Assembly (NCBI RefSeq): GCF_000230995.2
Contig: NC_019973.1
Location: 1,116,001 to 1,180,000, forward strand
DNA length: 64,000 nucleotides
Direction of reading: 5' to 3'
Origin: Mesorhizobium australicum WSM2073
Lineage (GTDB): Bacteria; Pseudomonadota; Alphaproteobacteria; Rhizobiales; Rhizobiaceae
Shown here: positions 25,968 to 35,396 of the stretch, in pieces
How positions within the stretch are numbered: position 1 is the first letter of the stretch
Layout of the letters: each line of letters opens with the position of its first letter
Translations under genes and position numbers: made by a program
The notes under the pieces: generated by a model
Told to the model about the DNA's origin: nothing
The model's database searches: none
The model's input: only the letters and a program-made list of their open reading frames with translations

Positions 25968-26179
25968 GAAGTCCTCCTGGGTTGTCGTGAACTTGTCCTG
26001 GGTGAGCCAGCGTCCGGCCAACTATAGCGCGGACGTCGGCGAAGACCACTGCGCTGTTTGGACCACGGCACGATGACGGCCCTTTCCGCCGAAAAAATAC
26101 CCACGCAAAAATGTCGGCTTCCATCCGGGCCGGCCGTCCTGCGGGAGGCCACGGGATTTGTGGCCCGATGGAGGTTGAC

Positions 26180-26407
26180 ATGGACAATCTGTTTTTCGCG
26201 CTGTGGAAGAGGCCAGGCCGCGGGCCTGGGCGACAGGAGGACTTCTGGCTGGACCCGCCGGCGTCCGGCCTCGGCAGGCTGCTGGCGGCGCTTGCCATCA
26301 TCACGGTCGCGGCATGCCTTCTCGACCATGCGGCAACGGCCGCGGGCAAGGCTGACATGGCTGTCGCCGCAGCCTATGGTTTTTCAAAAGAAGGGAGCTC
26401 GAAATGA
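26180..26407 (+). CDS. Small membrane protein of unknown function
   Basis: The product has 75 residues from ATG 26180, chosen because GGAGG lies 6 bases upstream. A polar N-terminus (NLFFALWKRPGRGPG) is followed by a single hydrophobic helix (LLAALAIITVAACLLDHAATAA). Its stop overlaps the start of the YciI gene as ATGA, so the two are coupled. No family is recognised. Confidence 0.6.
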   Translation: MDNLFFALWKRPGRGPGRQEDFWLDPPASGLGRLLAALAIITVAACLLDHAATAAGKADMAVAAAYGFSKEGSSK

Positions 26408-26760
26408 AATATGTCTGCCTGGTCTATGGTGAGGAAAAAGAGCTCCATGCCATGACCGCCGAGGGTGCCGCCAAGCTCGATGCCGACTCGCTGGCCTATG
26501 ACCGGTCATTGGATCAACAAGGCAAGCTGATCATCGCGCAGGCACTGCAATCGGTGAAGACGTCGAAGACCGTACGGCGGCGCAAGGGCAAGCAGCTGAT
26601 CACCGACGGCCCGTTCGCGGAAACGAAGGAGCAGTTGCTCGGTTTCGTCATGATCGAAGCGAAGGATCTCGACGAGGCGCTGGACATCGCCGGCGAGATT
26701 CCGCTGGCCGAAATCGGTACGATCGAAGTGCGCGCGATCTACAACGTGCCGGGGTCATAA
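26404..26760 (+). CDS. YciI-related (DGPF) protein
   Basis: The 118-residue protein has MKYVCLVYGEE at the N-terminus and the family motif LITDGPFAETKEQLLGF, then DLDEALDIAGEIP and IEVRAIY at the end. This is the YCII/DGPF fold, a ferredoxin-like barrel seen beside ECF sigma factors in many bacteria. No sigma factor is near here. The catalytic role is unknown. It is coupled to the small membrane protein upstream. Confidence 0.85.
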   Translation: MKYVCLVYGEEKELHAMTAEGAAKLDADSLAYDRSLDQQGKLIIAQALQSVKTSKTVRRRKGKQLITDGPFAETKEQLLGFVMIEAKDLDEALDIAGEIPLAEIGTIEVRAIYNVPGS

Positions 26761-26901
26761 TTCCCTGTCATGCGTTGCGCTCCCTTATAAACCTGGGCGT
26801 TCGGTTGAGCGAAGGTCCTGCCTTGCCGGGACTCAATTCTTGCGTGTTGAAGCAAGCCACGAGTTCTCCTATCGTCGCCCAAGACTTTGGGGGATTTGGA
26901 C

Positions 26902-27432
26902 ATGCCTTTCCTGATTGCTGTCCTTGGCGTGCTCGGAGCGGCGGCATTGTGGTGGTACCGGATGAAGGCGATGAACGACGCCGCGCGCGAGGTCGCCGAA
27001 GTCGTCGGGCGCGTTCAAGGCAACATCCGGCGCAAGAAGCTGCGCAAGCAGGCCGCGCTTTCGCCGCTGACGGCGATCGATGATCCGGTGGTGGCGGCAG
27101 CGACGCTGATCACCGCGATCGTTTCGGAAGATGGCCCTGTTCTGCCGCGGCGCGAGGCCGTCATTCGCGAGGTGATTTCGCAGATCGCAGCCGGGCCGAA
27201 GAAGACCGACGAGGCGGTTGTCTATGCCAAGTGGGCCGCGACCCAGATAGACGACACTACCATCGTCATCGACAAGCTGGCGCCCTTCCTGCGCGAACGC
27301 CTCGACCCGAACGAACGGGACGATCTGCTGCAAATGCTGAACCGGGTGGCTCAGGGCGGAGAGCAGAGCCTGAAGATACCCGACCAGCGCATGCTGCGGC
27401 TGCGCCAGAAGCTTGGTTTTGAAGTGAACTGA
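26902..27432 (+). CDS. Membrane-anchored TerB-like protein
   Basis: The product has 176 residues from ATG 26902. An N-terminal helix (PFLIAVLGVLGAAALWWYRM) anchors it, and the rest is helical. DDPVVAAATLITAIVSEDG and LRERLDPNERDDLLQMLNRVA resemble the helix pattern of TerB-like domains, but the metal-binding acidic residues are not obvious, so the call is tentative. It stands alone between YciI and the repeat copy C. Confidence 0.5.
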   Translation: MPFLIAVLGVLGAAALWWYRMKAMNDAAREVAEVVGRVQGNIRRKKLRKQAALSPLTAIDDPVVAAATLITAIVSEDGPVLPRREAVIREVISQIAAGPKKTDEAVVYAKWAATQIDDTTIVIDKLAPFLRERLDPNERDDLLQMLNRVAQGGEQSLKIPDQRMLRLRQKLGFEVN

Positions 27433-27485
27433 GATCGCCAGCCTCGGCGATTGGCGCGAAACTCCCGCTGCATTCTCATCCCCAT

Positions 27486-27514
27486 GGCGGAGCAAGGAGC
27501 GAAGCGACGCGGCG
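27486..27514 (+). repeat. Dispersed repeat, copy C (core only)
   Basis: All 29 bases equal the core of copy A at 3011-3039. Flanks keep CTCATCCCCAT on the left, but the right terminal inverted repeat is missing, so this is a truncated copy. It lies in the space between the TerB-like gene and ubiH-like gene. Confidence 0.75.
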
Positions 27515-27550
27515 CAGCCCACAGGCCGCGACGTCAAGTCAGCGAGACGA

Positions 27551-28810
27551 TCAAATCGCCTCGCCCTTCAGCAGGCGCGGCGTGCCCGCGGATAGTCCCG
27601 ATGCCTGGCGGATGAAGAACTCCTTCAGCCGCGGCATACGCTCGACGAGACCGAGGCCGATGTCGCGGACGGTGCGCAGCGGGGTGATGTCGTTGGAAAA
27701 CAGCCGGTTCAGCACATCGGTCGTGATGCCCATCTGCACCGTGTCGAAACGGCGCCATTGCTGATAGCGTTCCAGCACGTCGAGCGCGCCGATGTCCTGG
27801 CCGAGCCGGTCGGCCTCGACGATCACCTCGGCAAGGGCGGCCACATCCTTGAAGCCGAGATTGAGCCCCTGGCCGGCGATCGGATGGATGCCGTGGGCGG
27901 CATCGCCGGCAAGCGCGATGCGCGGTGCCACGAAGGCGCGCGCGATGGTGAGACCAAGCGGCCAGGCGCGCGGCTTGTCGGCGACGCGGATTTCTCCAAG
28001 TTTCAGCCCAAAACGTTGTTCAAGTTCGTGTTCGAAGACGAGATCGTCGCCTTCGACGAGCGTTTTCGCATCTTCCGCCCGTTCGACCCAGACGATCGAA
28101 GAGCGGTTGGTGCCGTCCTCGTCGGGTATCAGCGGCAGCGTGGCGAACGGGCCGGCGGGCAGGAAATGCTCTTCGGCGCGGCCATTGTGCGGGCGTTCAT
28201 GCGCCACGGTGCAGACGATGCCCGATTGGCCATAGTCCCACTTCACCGTCTTGATGCCAGCCATGTCACGCAGCTTCGAATTGACGCCGTCGGCGGCGAC
28301 CAGCAGCCGCGCCGCCAACGTGGCGCCGTCCGCCAGATGCACTGACATGCCGGCTCCATTGGTCTCAAAACCTTGCACCGCCACGCCTTCGATGATGTCG
28401 ATGCCGAGCTGTTCGGCTTTGGCCCGCAAGGCGCCGTTCAACGCCCTGTTGGCGACCATATGCGCGAAAGGCTCACCCGGCGCCACCTCGCCGCCGAAGG
28501 TCAGGAAGACCGGGCGCACCGGATCGGCGCTGCGTGAATCGGTGATGATCATCTCAGTGATCGCCTGCGCCTTCGGCGCGATCTCGGCCCAGACGCCGAG
28601 CTGGTCGAGCATGCGGCAGGCCGCCGCGGCGATGGCGGAAGCGCGGCCATCCCTTTGCCAGGAACCGGCGGGCGCCGCGTCGACCAGCGCCACGGCGAGG
28701 CCCGGGCGAGCCTGTTTCAGCGAGACCGCGGCGGCCAGGCCGACATAGCCGGCACCCGCGACGAGAACATCGATCCCGGATCTGGCCTTGGCGTCCGCCT
28801 TGCGTTCCAT
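27551..28810 (-). CDS. UbiH/UbiF/COQ6-type FAD monooxygenase
   Basis: The product has 419 residues from ATG 28810 (AAGGAG 8 bases upstream); an upstream in-frame start at 28903 lacks a ribosome site. The FAD motif VLVAGAGYVGLAAAVSL, the middle LLVAADGVNSKLRDMAG and the C-terminal RIALAGDAAHGIHPIAGQGLNLG define the ubiquinone hydroxylase family. It probably hydroxylates the ring of a ubiquinone precursor; which position cannot be read. It is divergent from tesB. Confidence 0.87.
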   Translation of the reverse strand: MERKADAKARSGIDVLVAGAGYVGLAAAVSLKQARPGLAVALVDAAPAGSWQRDGRASAIAAAACRMLDQLGVWAEIAPKAQAITEMIITDSRSADPVRPVFLTFGGEVAPGEPFAHMVANRALNGALRAKAEQLGIDIIEGVAVQGFETNGAGMSVHLADGATLAARLLVAADGVNSKLRDMAGIKTVKWDYGQSGIVCTVAHERPHNGRAEEHFLPAGPFATLPLIPDEDGTNRSSIVWVERAEDAKTLVEGDDLVFEHELEQRFGLKLGEIRVADKPRAWPLGLTIARAFVAPRIALAGDAAHGIHPIAGQGLNLGFKDVAALAEVIVEADRLGQDIGALDVLERYQQWRRFDTVQMGITTDVLNRLFSNDITPLRTVRDIGLGLVERMPRLKEFFIRQASGLSAGTPRLLKGEAI

Positions 28811-28908
28811 TGTCTTGGCTCCTTGCGCGGCTACGGGGCTTGCGCCCTTGACGGCTCGTTCTTCCTGTCGGAAACCGCCATAGCAATTTTGCGGCGAGGT
28901 CACAAAAC

Positions 28909-29769
28909 ATGACGGCGGCGATCGACGAGCTTCTGCGCATTCTCGACCTCGAGAAGCTGGAACACAATCTGTATCGTGGTCGCAGCCCCCAGGTGGAGTG
29001 GCAGCGCGTGTTCGGCGGCCAGACCATCGCGCAGGCGCTGGTGGCGGCGCAGCGAACGGTGGAGCCCGACCGTTTCGTGCATTCGCTGCATGGCTATTTC
29101 ATGCGCCCGGGCGACATCAAGGTGCCGATCATCTACGAGGTCGATCGCATCCGCGACGGCGGTTCCTTCACCACGCGGAGGGTGCTGGCAATCCAGCACG
29201 GACAGGCGATCTTTTCGCTGGAAGCCTCGTTCCAGGTCGACGAGAAGGGGCTCGAGCACCAGTTCGCGCTACCTGACGACGTGCCGCCGCCGGAAGGGCT
29301 GAAGACGCAGCGCCAGCTGCTCGAAACGGCCGACCGGGTACCGGAGGCGGTTCGCCGTTTCTGGGCGCGCGAGCGGCCGCTGGAGTTGCGGCCGGTCAAC
29401 CTCCAGCACTATGAAAGCCGCGACAAGCTGCCGCCCCGGCAGAACGTCTGGATCCGCCTTGCCGGGCCGGTTCCCGACGACCGCGCGCTGCAGTCGGTGC
29501 TGCTCGCCTACCTCTCCGATATGACGCTGCTCGACACCTCGACCTTCGCCCATGGGCGCGGCCTGTTCGATCCCGACATCCAGGCCGCCAGCCTCGACCA
29601 TTCGATGTGGTTCCATCGGCCGCATTCGCTCGACGGCTGGCTGCTTTATGCGCAGGACAGCCCCTCGAGTTCGGGATCGCGCGGTTTCAGCCGCGGCACG
29701 CTCTATGCCCGTGACGGCACGCTGATCGCCTCGATGGCACAGGAAGGGTTGATCCGGCTCAAGCGTTGA
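28909..29769 (+). CDS. tesB: Acyl-CoA thioesterase II
   Basis: The 286-residue enzyme is made of two hotdog domains and hydrolyses acyl-CoA to fatty acid and CoA. NLYRGRSPQVEWQRVFGGQTIAQAL, SLHGYFMRPGDIKVPIIYEV and the second-domain AYLSDMTLLDTSTFAHG (catalytic Asp) and LDHSMWFHRPHSLDGWLLY are hallmark TesB segments. Length is standard. It is divergent from the ubiH-like gene with 98 bases between starts. Confidence 0.94.
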   Translation: MTAAIDELLRILDLEKLEHNLYRGRSPQVEWQRVFGGQTIAQALVAAQRTVEPDRFVHSLHGYFMRPGDIKVPIIYEVDRIRDGGSFTTRRVLAIQHGQAIFSLEASFQVDEKGLEHQFALPDDVPPPEGLKTQRQLLETADRVPEAVRRFWARERPLELRPVNLQHYESRDKLPPRQNVWIRLAGPVPDDRALQSVLLAYLSDMTLLDTSTFAHGRGLFDPDIQAASLDHSMWFHRPHSLDGWLLYAQDSPSSSGSRGFSRGTLYARDGTLIASMAQEGLIRLKR

Positions 29770-29829
29770 GCATTCGCGAGTCTTGTTTGAGCAAGATTCT
29801 TTGCGAAAGCCGATTCCATTTTTCCTGAT

Positions 29830-29886
29830 CATGCTCAAAGCCGGCAAATTAGGCAATTTCACAAAATTGCTTAAATTTTGAGCATG
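29830..29886. promoter_or_regulatory. Nested inverted repeats upstream of glnK
   Basis: CATGCTCAAA (29830-29839) and TTTGAGCATG (29877-29886) are perfect 10-base inverted arms; between them GCAATTTCACAAAATTGC (29853-29870) is a perfect 7-bp dyad with a 4-base centre. They lie 85-140 bases upstream of the sigma-54 promoter, a usual distance for NtrC enhancer sites. The outer pair could also act as a tesB terminator hairpin. Confidence 0.5.
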
Positions 29887-29970
29887 CGGCGTGCCGCACA
29901 TGCATACAGCAATTGGCGGCGGGCGCTCCATTCCCTTTGTTTCCAATAGGTTAACGCCCTGCTTCGGCAC

Positions 29971-30406
<436 letters not shown>

Positions 30407-30437
30407 GCGGCGAACACGTATTCCAATGGAGAGTTCA

Positions 30438-31793
30438 ATGAATATTCCTTCCACCTTGAAGACGACGGGACGAGCGGCCCTTCTGGGCACGCTCGCTCTC
30501 GCAGCGCTGGGCAGCGTCGCCGCCTTCGCGCAGGAAGCCGCACCCGCTGCCGCTGCCGCGGCACCTGCCGCCGCACCCACCCCGGTGCTCGATACCGGCA
30601 ACACCGCCTGGATGCTGACCTCCACGGCGCTGGTGCTGATGATGACCATCCCGGGCCTGGCGCTGTTCTACGGCGGCATGGTGCGCAAGAAGAACGTGCT
30701 CGCCACCGTCATGCAGAGCTTCGCCATCACCTGCCTGGTGACGGTGCTATGGTTCATGTTCGGCTATTCGCTGGCCTTTTCCGACGGCGGCGGCATGAAT
30801 GCCTATCTCGGAGGCACCTCGAAATTCTTCCACCACGGCATCACCACCGCCAGCCTGTGGCTGCCGGGTGTGGCCAACATCCCTGAATTCGTCTTCTCGA
30901 TGTTTCAGATGACCTTCGCCATCATCACGCCGGCGCTGATTGCCGGCGCCTTCGCCGAACGCTTCAAGTTCTCGGCACTGCTGATCTTCATGGCACTGTG
31001 GCTGCTGATCGTCTATGTGCCGATCGCGCATTGGGTCTGGGGTGGCGGCTTCCTCGGTACGGCTGGCGTGCTCGACTTCGCCGGCGGCACGGTCGTTCAC
31101 ATCAATGCCGGTGTCGCGGGCCTCGTCTGTGCACTGGTTCTCGGCAAGCGCGAAGGCTATGGCACCACCAACATGGCGCCGCACAACCTCGTCTATTCGG
31201 TCATCGGCGCATCGCTGCTGTGGGTCGGCTGGTTCGGCTTCAACGCCGGTTCGGAACTGGCGGCCGACGGCCTTGCCGGTGCCGCCATGCTCAACACCCA
31301 GGTTGCCACCGCCGCCGCGGCACTGGCCTGGATGTTCGCCGAATGGATCATCGCCAAGAAGCCTTCCGTGCTCGGCATCATCTCGGGCGCAGTCGCGGGC
31401 CTCGTCGCGGTGACGCCGGCTTCCGGTTTCGTCAACCCGACCGGCGCCTTCATCGTCGGCATCGTCGCCGGCGTCGTCTGCTACCTCTCGGCGGTCAAGG
31501 TGAAGCACATGTTCGGCTATGACGACTCGCTCGATGCCTTCGGCGTGCATGGCGTCGGCGGCGTGGTCGGCGCCCTGCTGACCGGCGTGCTTGCCGACCC
31601 GGCGATCAACAGCCTCTCGTCGGGCGCTTCTCTCGGCAAGCAGATCTACGGTGTCGCCGTCACCATTGTCTGGACGGCGGTTGCCACCTTCGTCATCCTT
31701 TACGTCGTCAAGGCGCTGGTCGGCCTGCGTCCGACGACCCAGGAAGAAGTCGAAGGCCTCGACATCTCCCAGCATGGCGAAGTGGTGCCGTAA
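30438..31793 (+). CDS. amtB: Ammonium transporter AmtB
   Basis: The product has 451 residues from ATG 30438 (GGAGAG upstream). An N-terminal signal peptide (LLGTLALAALGSVAAFAQ) and an Ala-Pro linker precede about 11 membrane helices. WMLTSTALVLMMTIPGLALFYGGM, the conserved DFAGGTVVHINAGVAGLV and GWFGFNAGSELAA segments, and the FGVHGVGGVVGALLTG His pair of the pore are present. It imports ammonium and forms a regulatory complex with GlnK. Confidence 0.95.
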   Translation: MNIPSTLKTTGRAALLGTLALAALGSVAAFAQEAAPAAAAAAPAAAPTPVLDTGNTAWMLTSTALVLMMTIPGLALFYGGMVRKKNVLATVMQSFAITCLVTVLWFMFGYSLAFSDGGGMNAYLGGTSKFFHHGITTASLWLPGVANIPEFVFSMFQMTFAIITPALIAGAFAERFKFSALLIFMALWLLIVYVPIAHWVWGGGFLGTAGVLDFAGGTVVHINAGVAGLVCALVLGKREGYGTTNMAPHNLVYSVIGASLLWVGWFGFNAGSELAADGLAGAAMLNTQVATAAAALAWMFAEWIIAKKPSVLGIISGAVAGLVAVTPASGFVNPTGAFIVGIVAGVVCYLSAVKVKHMFGYDDSLDAFGVHGVGGVVGALLTGVLADPAINSLSSGASLGKQIYGVAVTIVWTAVATFVILYVVKALVGLRPTTQEEVEGLDISQHGEVVP

Positions 31794-31808
31794 GGCATCC
31801 TTGCCAAC

Positions 31809-31838
31809 GGGCCGGCGGAACCCTCCTCCCGCCGGCCC
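31809..31838 (+). terminator. Hairpin after amtB with an anti-Shine-Dalgarno loop
   Basis: GGGCCGGCGG (31809-31818) pairs perfectly with CCGCCGGCCC (31829-31838); the loop AACCCTCCTC exposes CCTCCTC, the complement of GGAGG. No T run follows directly, so it may be a stabilising or regulatory hairpin at the 3' end of the amtB message or part of a small RNA that ends at the next terminator. Confidence 0.5.
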
Positions 31839-31940
31839 CATGTTTGCCGCGCAATTCCGGAGGGAAAACCGCGAATCCCTTCTGCTGGAATTGCTTTGAA
31901 AGCATCCCGTCGTGATGCTCCCGCAAGGAGGTCACGCCTT

Positions 31941-31971
31941 GAGGCCCGGATCGCTCCGGGCCTCTTTTTTT
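31941..31971 (+). terminator. Strong intrinsic terminator downstream of amtB
   Basis: GAGGCCCGGA (31941-31950), loop TCGC, TCCGGGCCTC (31955-31964), then seven T. This is the clearest terminator in the region and lies 148 bases past the amtB stop, so the transcript has a long structured 3' end or a separate small RNA lies between. Confidence 0.9.
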
Positions 31972-32119
31972 GCAAATTCGTTCTCGCTTCGTCCGAGTCC
32001 ACGCAATCACGTTCGCGTGAAGAAGCTTTTCGAGGAAACATCGACCGCTCTGTCGCCGAACTCAGGAGGCGATCGTCGTTCTGACGCTCGTGATTTTGAA
32101 ACAGGGAAGGAATTTTCTC

Positions 32120-32398
32120 ATGAACCTCAAGAATATCTGCCTCGGGGCACTCGCACTTTCCATGGTCAGCGGCTTTGCATTTGCCGGCGCACTGGACGAG
32201 CCGGACAACATGGCGCCGTTCTTCACCGATTCCAGCATGAAGACCATGAAGCCAATGGAGGAATTCAAGGCAGCTTTCATGGCCATGCCGAAGGAGAAGC
32301 AGGACGCCATGATGAAGGAATGCCAGGACGCTGCGATGAGCAAGCCGCACGCCGAGTTCTGCGCCAATGTGAAGATGCTCGGCGGCGCCAGCAAGTAG
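32120..32398 (+). CDS. Small secreted Met-rich protein
   Basis: The product has 92 residues from ATG 32120 (AAGGA 8 bases upstream). A signal peptide (NICLGALALSMVSGFAFAGA) is followed by a short helical domain rich in Met, Lys and Glu (FFTDSSMKTMKPMEEFKAAF, KEKQDAMMKECQDAAMSKPH). Two Cys residues flank the C-terminal helix. No family is recognised. It has its own terminator. Confidence 0.7.
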   Translation: MNLKNICLGALALSMVSGFAFAGALDEPDNMAPFFTDSSMKTMKPMEEFKAAFMAMPKEKQDAMMKECQDAAMSKPHAEFCANVKMLGGASK

Positions 32399-32422
32399 CA
32401 CGCTGCCCAGCCCAACGAATGG

Positions 32423-32450
32423 ATGGCGGGCCAGGGCGCCCGCCATTTTT
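32423..32450 (+). terminator. Intrinsic terminator after the small secreted protein
   Basis: ATGGCGGGC (32423-32431) pairs with GCCCGCCAT (32438-32446), followed by a T run to 32450. Confidence 0.85.
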
Positions 32451-32510
32451 CTTATGGTGCGGTCACTGGTAGATGTCGGTGCCAAAAGGACGGCCCCCAC
32501 GGTCTTATAG

Positions 32511-32525
32511 TTAATGCGCCCTTAA
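32511..32525 (+). promoter_or_regulatory. Candidate CtrA binding site upstream of ftsK
   Basis: TTAA-TGCGCCC-TTAA followed by CC is a full match to the CtrA consensus TTAA-N7-TTAAC. It lies 82 bases before the ftsK start. ftsK is a division gene, so cell-cycle control by CtrA is plausible in an alphaproteobacterium. Confidence 0.6.
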
Positions 32526-32606
32526 CCTTCCCACGCCTAGTCTGGCATCCGAATCTGCCGGAGTGCGTCATGCGCTGCGGCCAGGCAATCACTGACGGGG
32601 AAGAGC

Positions 32607-35264
32607 ATGCGTTCAGGGGCTTCAGCACCGCTCGCGCTGACCGATACGGGGCACGGCATCCAGGCATTCGCGCGGCGCCAGGTCGGCCGTCTGGTCGGCA
32701 CCGGCCTGTTCGCGTTCACGGCCTTCGCCGTCGCCAGCCTCGCGACCTGGAACGTCGCCGATCCAAGCTTCTCGCATGCCACCGCCAACATCGTCACCAA
32801 CGCCATGGGCTATGCCGGCGCGGTGTTCTCGGACCTCGCCATGCAGTTCTTCGGCCTTGCCGCGGTCGCCGCGCTGGTTCCGGCAGTGATCTGGGGATAC
32901 CTCCTGTTTTCGGCGCGCGGCGTCGACCGGCTGCCCAGGCGCGGGCTGTTCTGGTTCGGTTTCGCGCTGCTCGCCGCCGCCATCGCCGGCTGCATCGTTC
33001 CGCCCAAGACCTGGCCGCTGCCCACCGGTCTCGGCGGCGTCTTCGGCGACATGGTGCTAAAGATCCCCGGTGTCCTCATCGGCGGCTATCCAACCGGGCT
33101 GGTGGCCAGCGTGCTCGCCATAGTGCTGGCTGCGCCCGCGCTCTGGCTGTTCGCCCATGGCGCGGCGCTGCTCGGGCGCAAGAACGGCTTCGCCGTGATG
33201 GAAGAACCGGCCGCCGCGGACCCGCGCGAGGACGAGCTTCTGTTCGACAATGACGAGGACGAGGGCGACGAGGGCATACTGGCGCTCGGCGCAATCACCC
33301 ATTGGTGGCTTTCTTTCCGCGCGTGGATGCATCGCCGCGCGGTGCGCCGCAGGCAGGAGCGCGACGAGTTCGAACCGGAGATGGAGCCGCGCGCCAGCGC
33401 CTGGCGCCGCGCCGCCGAACGCGTCGAGTCGGCCGAGTACGCCGAGCAGCGCATGAGCCATGACGGCCGCGCCCGTGTCGAACCGGAATTCTTCGCCGCC
33501 ATGGTCAACGACCGCAGCGTCTCCGTCGACCCGGACGACGACGATGTCTTCAGCCGCGACGACGCGGATATGGATTTCGATGACGAGTCCGTCGCGCAGC
33601 GGCGTGCTCCCACGGCCAAGGTCCAGCAGTTCCGTTCCGATGCCGCCACCCGGGTGGAGGCGCCGGCGGCGCGACCCGTGCCGGGCGCCCGCGTCCAGCG
33701 CGAGGCGCAAACCTCGCTGATCGGCTCCGACACGTTCGAAATGCCGTCGCTGCATTTCCTGTCCGAACCGAAGAATGTCGCGCGCGACCCAAGTCTTTCC
33801 AAGGACGCGCTGGAACAGAACGCGCGCCTGCTCGAAGGCGTGCTGGAGGATTTCGGCGTCAAGGGCGAGATCATTGCCGTTCGCCCGGGTCCGGTCGTCA
33901 CCCTTTACGAACTCGAACCCGCACCGGGCATCAAGTCGTCGCGCGTCATCGGCCTTTCCGACGACATCGCCCGTTCGATGAGCGCGATCGCCTGCCGCGT
34001 CGCCGTGGTGCCGGGCCGCAACGCCATCGGCATCGAACTGCCCAACGCCAAGCGCGAAACGGTTTACCTCCGCGAGATCATGGCCAGCCGCGACTTCGAG
34101 ACGACCAAGGCCAAGCTGGCGCTGGCGCTGGGCAAGACCATCAATGGCGAAGCCGTCATCGTCGACATCGCCAAGATGCCGCACGTGCTGGTCGCCGGCA
34201 CCACCGGTTCGGGCAAGTCGGTCGCCATCAACACCATGATCCTGTCGCTGCTCTACCGTCTCACCCCGCAGGAGTGCCGGCTGATCATGATCGATCCGAA
34301 AATGCTCGAACTCTCCGTCTATGACGGCATTCCACATCTGCTGACGCCCGTGGTCACCGACCCGAAGAAGGCGGTGGTGGCGCTGAAATGGACCGTGCGC
34401 GAGATGGAGGACCGCTACCGCAAGATGTCCAAGGTCGGCGTGCGCAACATCGACGGCTTCAACGCACGCGTGCAGCAGGCCGAGAAGAAGGGCGAAAAGA
34501 TCTCGCGCACTGTGCAGACCGGCTTCGACCGCCAGACAGGCGAGGCGATCTACGAGACCGAGGATCTCGATCTCGAGCCGATGCCCTATATCGTCGTCAT
34601 CATCGACGAAATGGCCGACCTGATGATGGTCGCCGGCAAGGACATCGAAGGCGCGGTGCAGCGCCTGGCGCAAATGGCGCGCGCCGCCGGCATCCACGTC
34701 ATCATGGCCACGCAACGTCCCTCGGTCGACGTCATCACCGGCACCATCAAGGCCAACTTCCCGACCCGCATCTCCTTCCAGGTGACGTCCAAGATCGACA
34801 GCCGCACCATTTTGGGCGAGCAGGGCGCCGAGCAGCTGCTCGGCATGGGCGACATGCTCTACATGGCCGGCGGCGGCCGCATCCAGCGCGTGCACGGGCC
34901 GTTCGTCTCCGACGACGAGGTCGAGAAGATCGTCGGGCACCTGAAGCTGCAGGGCGTGCCGGAATATCTCGACGCCATCACCGAGGACGACGGCGAGGAC
35001 GACGACGAGCCGTCCGGCAAGGCCGGTTCGGGCGGCGGTGGCGGTGGCAATTTCGAGGATTCCGACGATCCTTATGATCAGGCGGTTTCGGTGGTGCTGC
35101 GCGACGGCAAGGCCTCGACCAGCTACATCCAGCGGCGTCTGGGCATCGGCTATAACAGAGCCGCCTCGATTATCGAGAAGATGGAAAAGGAAGGCATTGT
35201 CGGCCCGGCCAACCATGCCGGAAAACGCGAAATCTTGGTGCCGACAGAAGACGACAAGTTCTGA
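32607..35264 (+). CDS. ftsK: DNA translocase FtsK
   Basis: The 885-residue septal DNA pump clears chromosome ends and activates XerCD at dif. Four N-terminal membrane helices (about 25-190) are followed by a long acidic and charged linker (about 195-395, with EDEGDEG and [14 protein letters not shown]), the motor domain with Walker [13 protein letters not shown] and Walker [14 protein letters not shown], and the C-terminal gamma winged helix ([25 protein letters not shown]) that reads KOPS. XerC is encoded at 5078-6016. A CtrA-type site lies upstream. Confidence 0.96.
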   Translation: MRSGASAPLALTDTGHGIQAFARRQVGRLVGTGLFAFTAFAVASLATWNVADPSFSHATANIVTNAMGYAGAVFSDLAMQFFGLAAVAALVPAVIWGYLLFSARGVDRLPRRGLFWFGFALLAAAIAGCIVPPKTWPLPTGLGGVFGDMVLKIPGVLIGGYPTGLVASVLAIVLAAPALWLFAHGAALLGRKNGFAVMEEPAAADPREDELLFDNDEDEGDEGILALGAITHWWLSFRAWMHRRAVRRRQERDEFEPEMEPRASAWRRAAERVESAEYAEQRMSHDGRARVEPEFFAAMVNDRSVSVDPDDDDVFSRDDADMDFDDESVAQRRAPTAKVQQFRSDAATRVEAPAARPVPGARVQREAQTSLIGSDTFEMPSLHFLSEPKNVARDPSLSKDALEQNARLLEGVLEDFGVKGEIIAVRPGPVVTLYELEPAPGIKSSRVIGLSDDIARSMSAIACRVAVVPGRNAIGIELPNAKRETVYLREIMASRDFETTKAKLALALGKTINGEAVIVDIAKMPHVLVAGTTGSGKSVAINTMILSLLYRLTPQECRLIMIDPKMLELSVYDGIPHLLTPVVTDPKKAVVALKWTVREMEDRYRKMSKVGVRNIDGFNARVQQAEKKGEKISRTVQTGFDRQTGEAIYETEDLDLEPMPYIVVIIDEMADLMMVAGKDIEGAVQRLAQMARAAGIHVIMATQRPSVDVITGTIKANFPTRISFQVTSKIDSRTILGEQGAEQLLGMGDMLYMAGGGRIQRVHGPFVSDDEVEKIVGHLKLQGVPEYLDAITEDDGEDDDEPSGKAGSGGGGGGNFEDSDDPYDQAVSVVLRDGKASTSYIQRRLGIGYNRAASIIEKMEKEGIVGPANHAGKREILVPTEDDKF

Positions 35265-35396
35265 TAGCGCAGAGTTCGCGGCAACTTTGAACCTTCTGGC
35301 GCGTTCCCGACTGAGCAGCGATCGCCTCGCCAAACTTCAGCCCAACTGGGGGTTCACGACAGCGACCAAATCAGGAACCGGACGAGAGTGACCGAT

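Noticed and set aside
31700..32500. A 266-codon minus-strand frame over the amtB end and the next gene
   Set aside because: It crosses two clear plus-strand terminators and both genes; the product is a mixture of antisense segments.
33057..35333. A 758-codon minus-strand open frame opposite ftsK
   Set aside because: Same cause: antisense of a GC-rich gene. No start signal and no recognisable domain.
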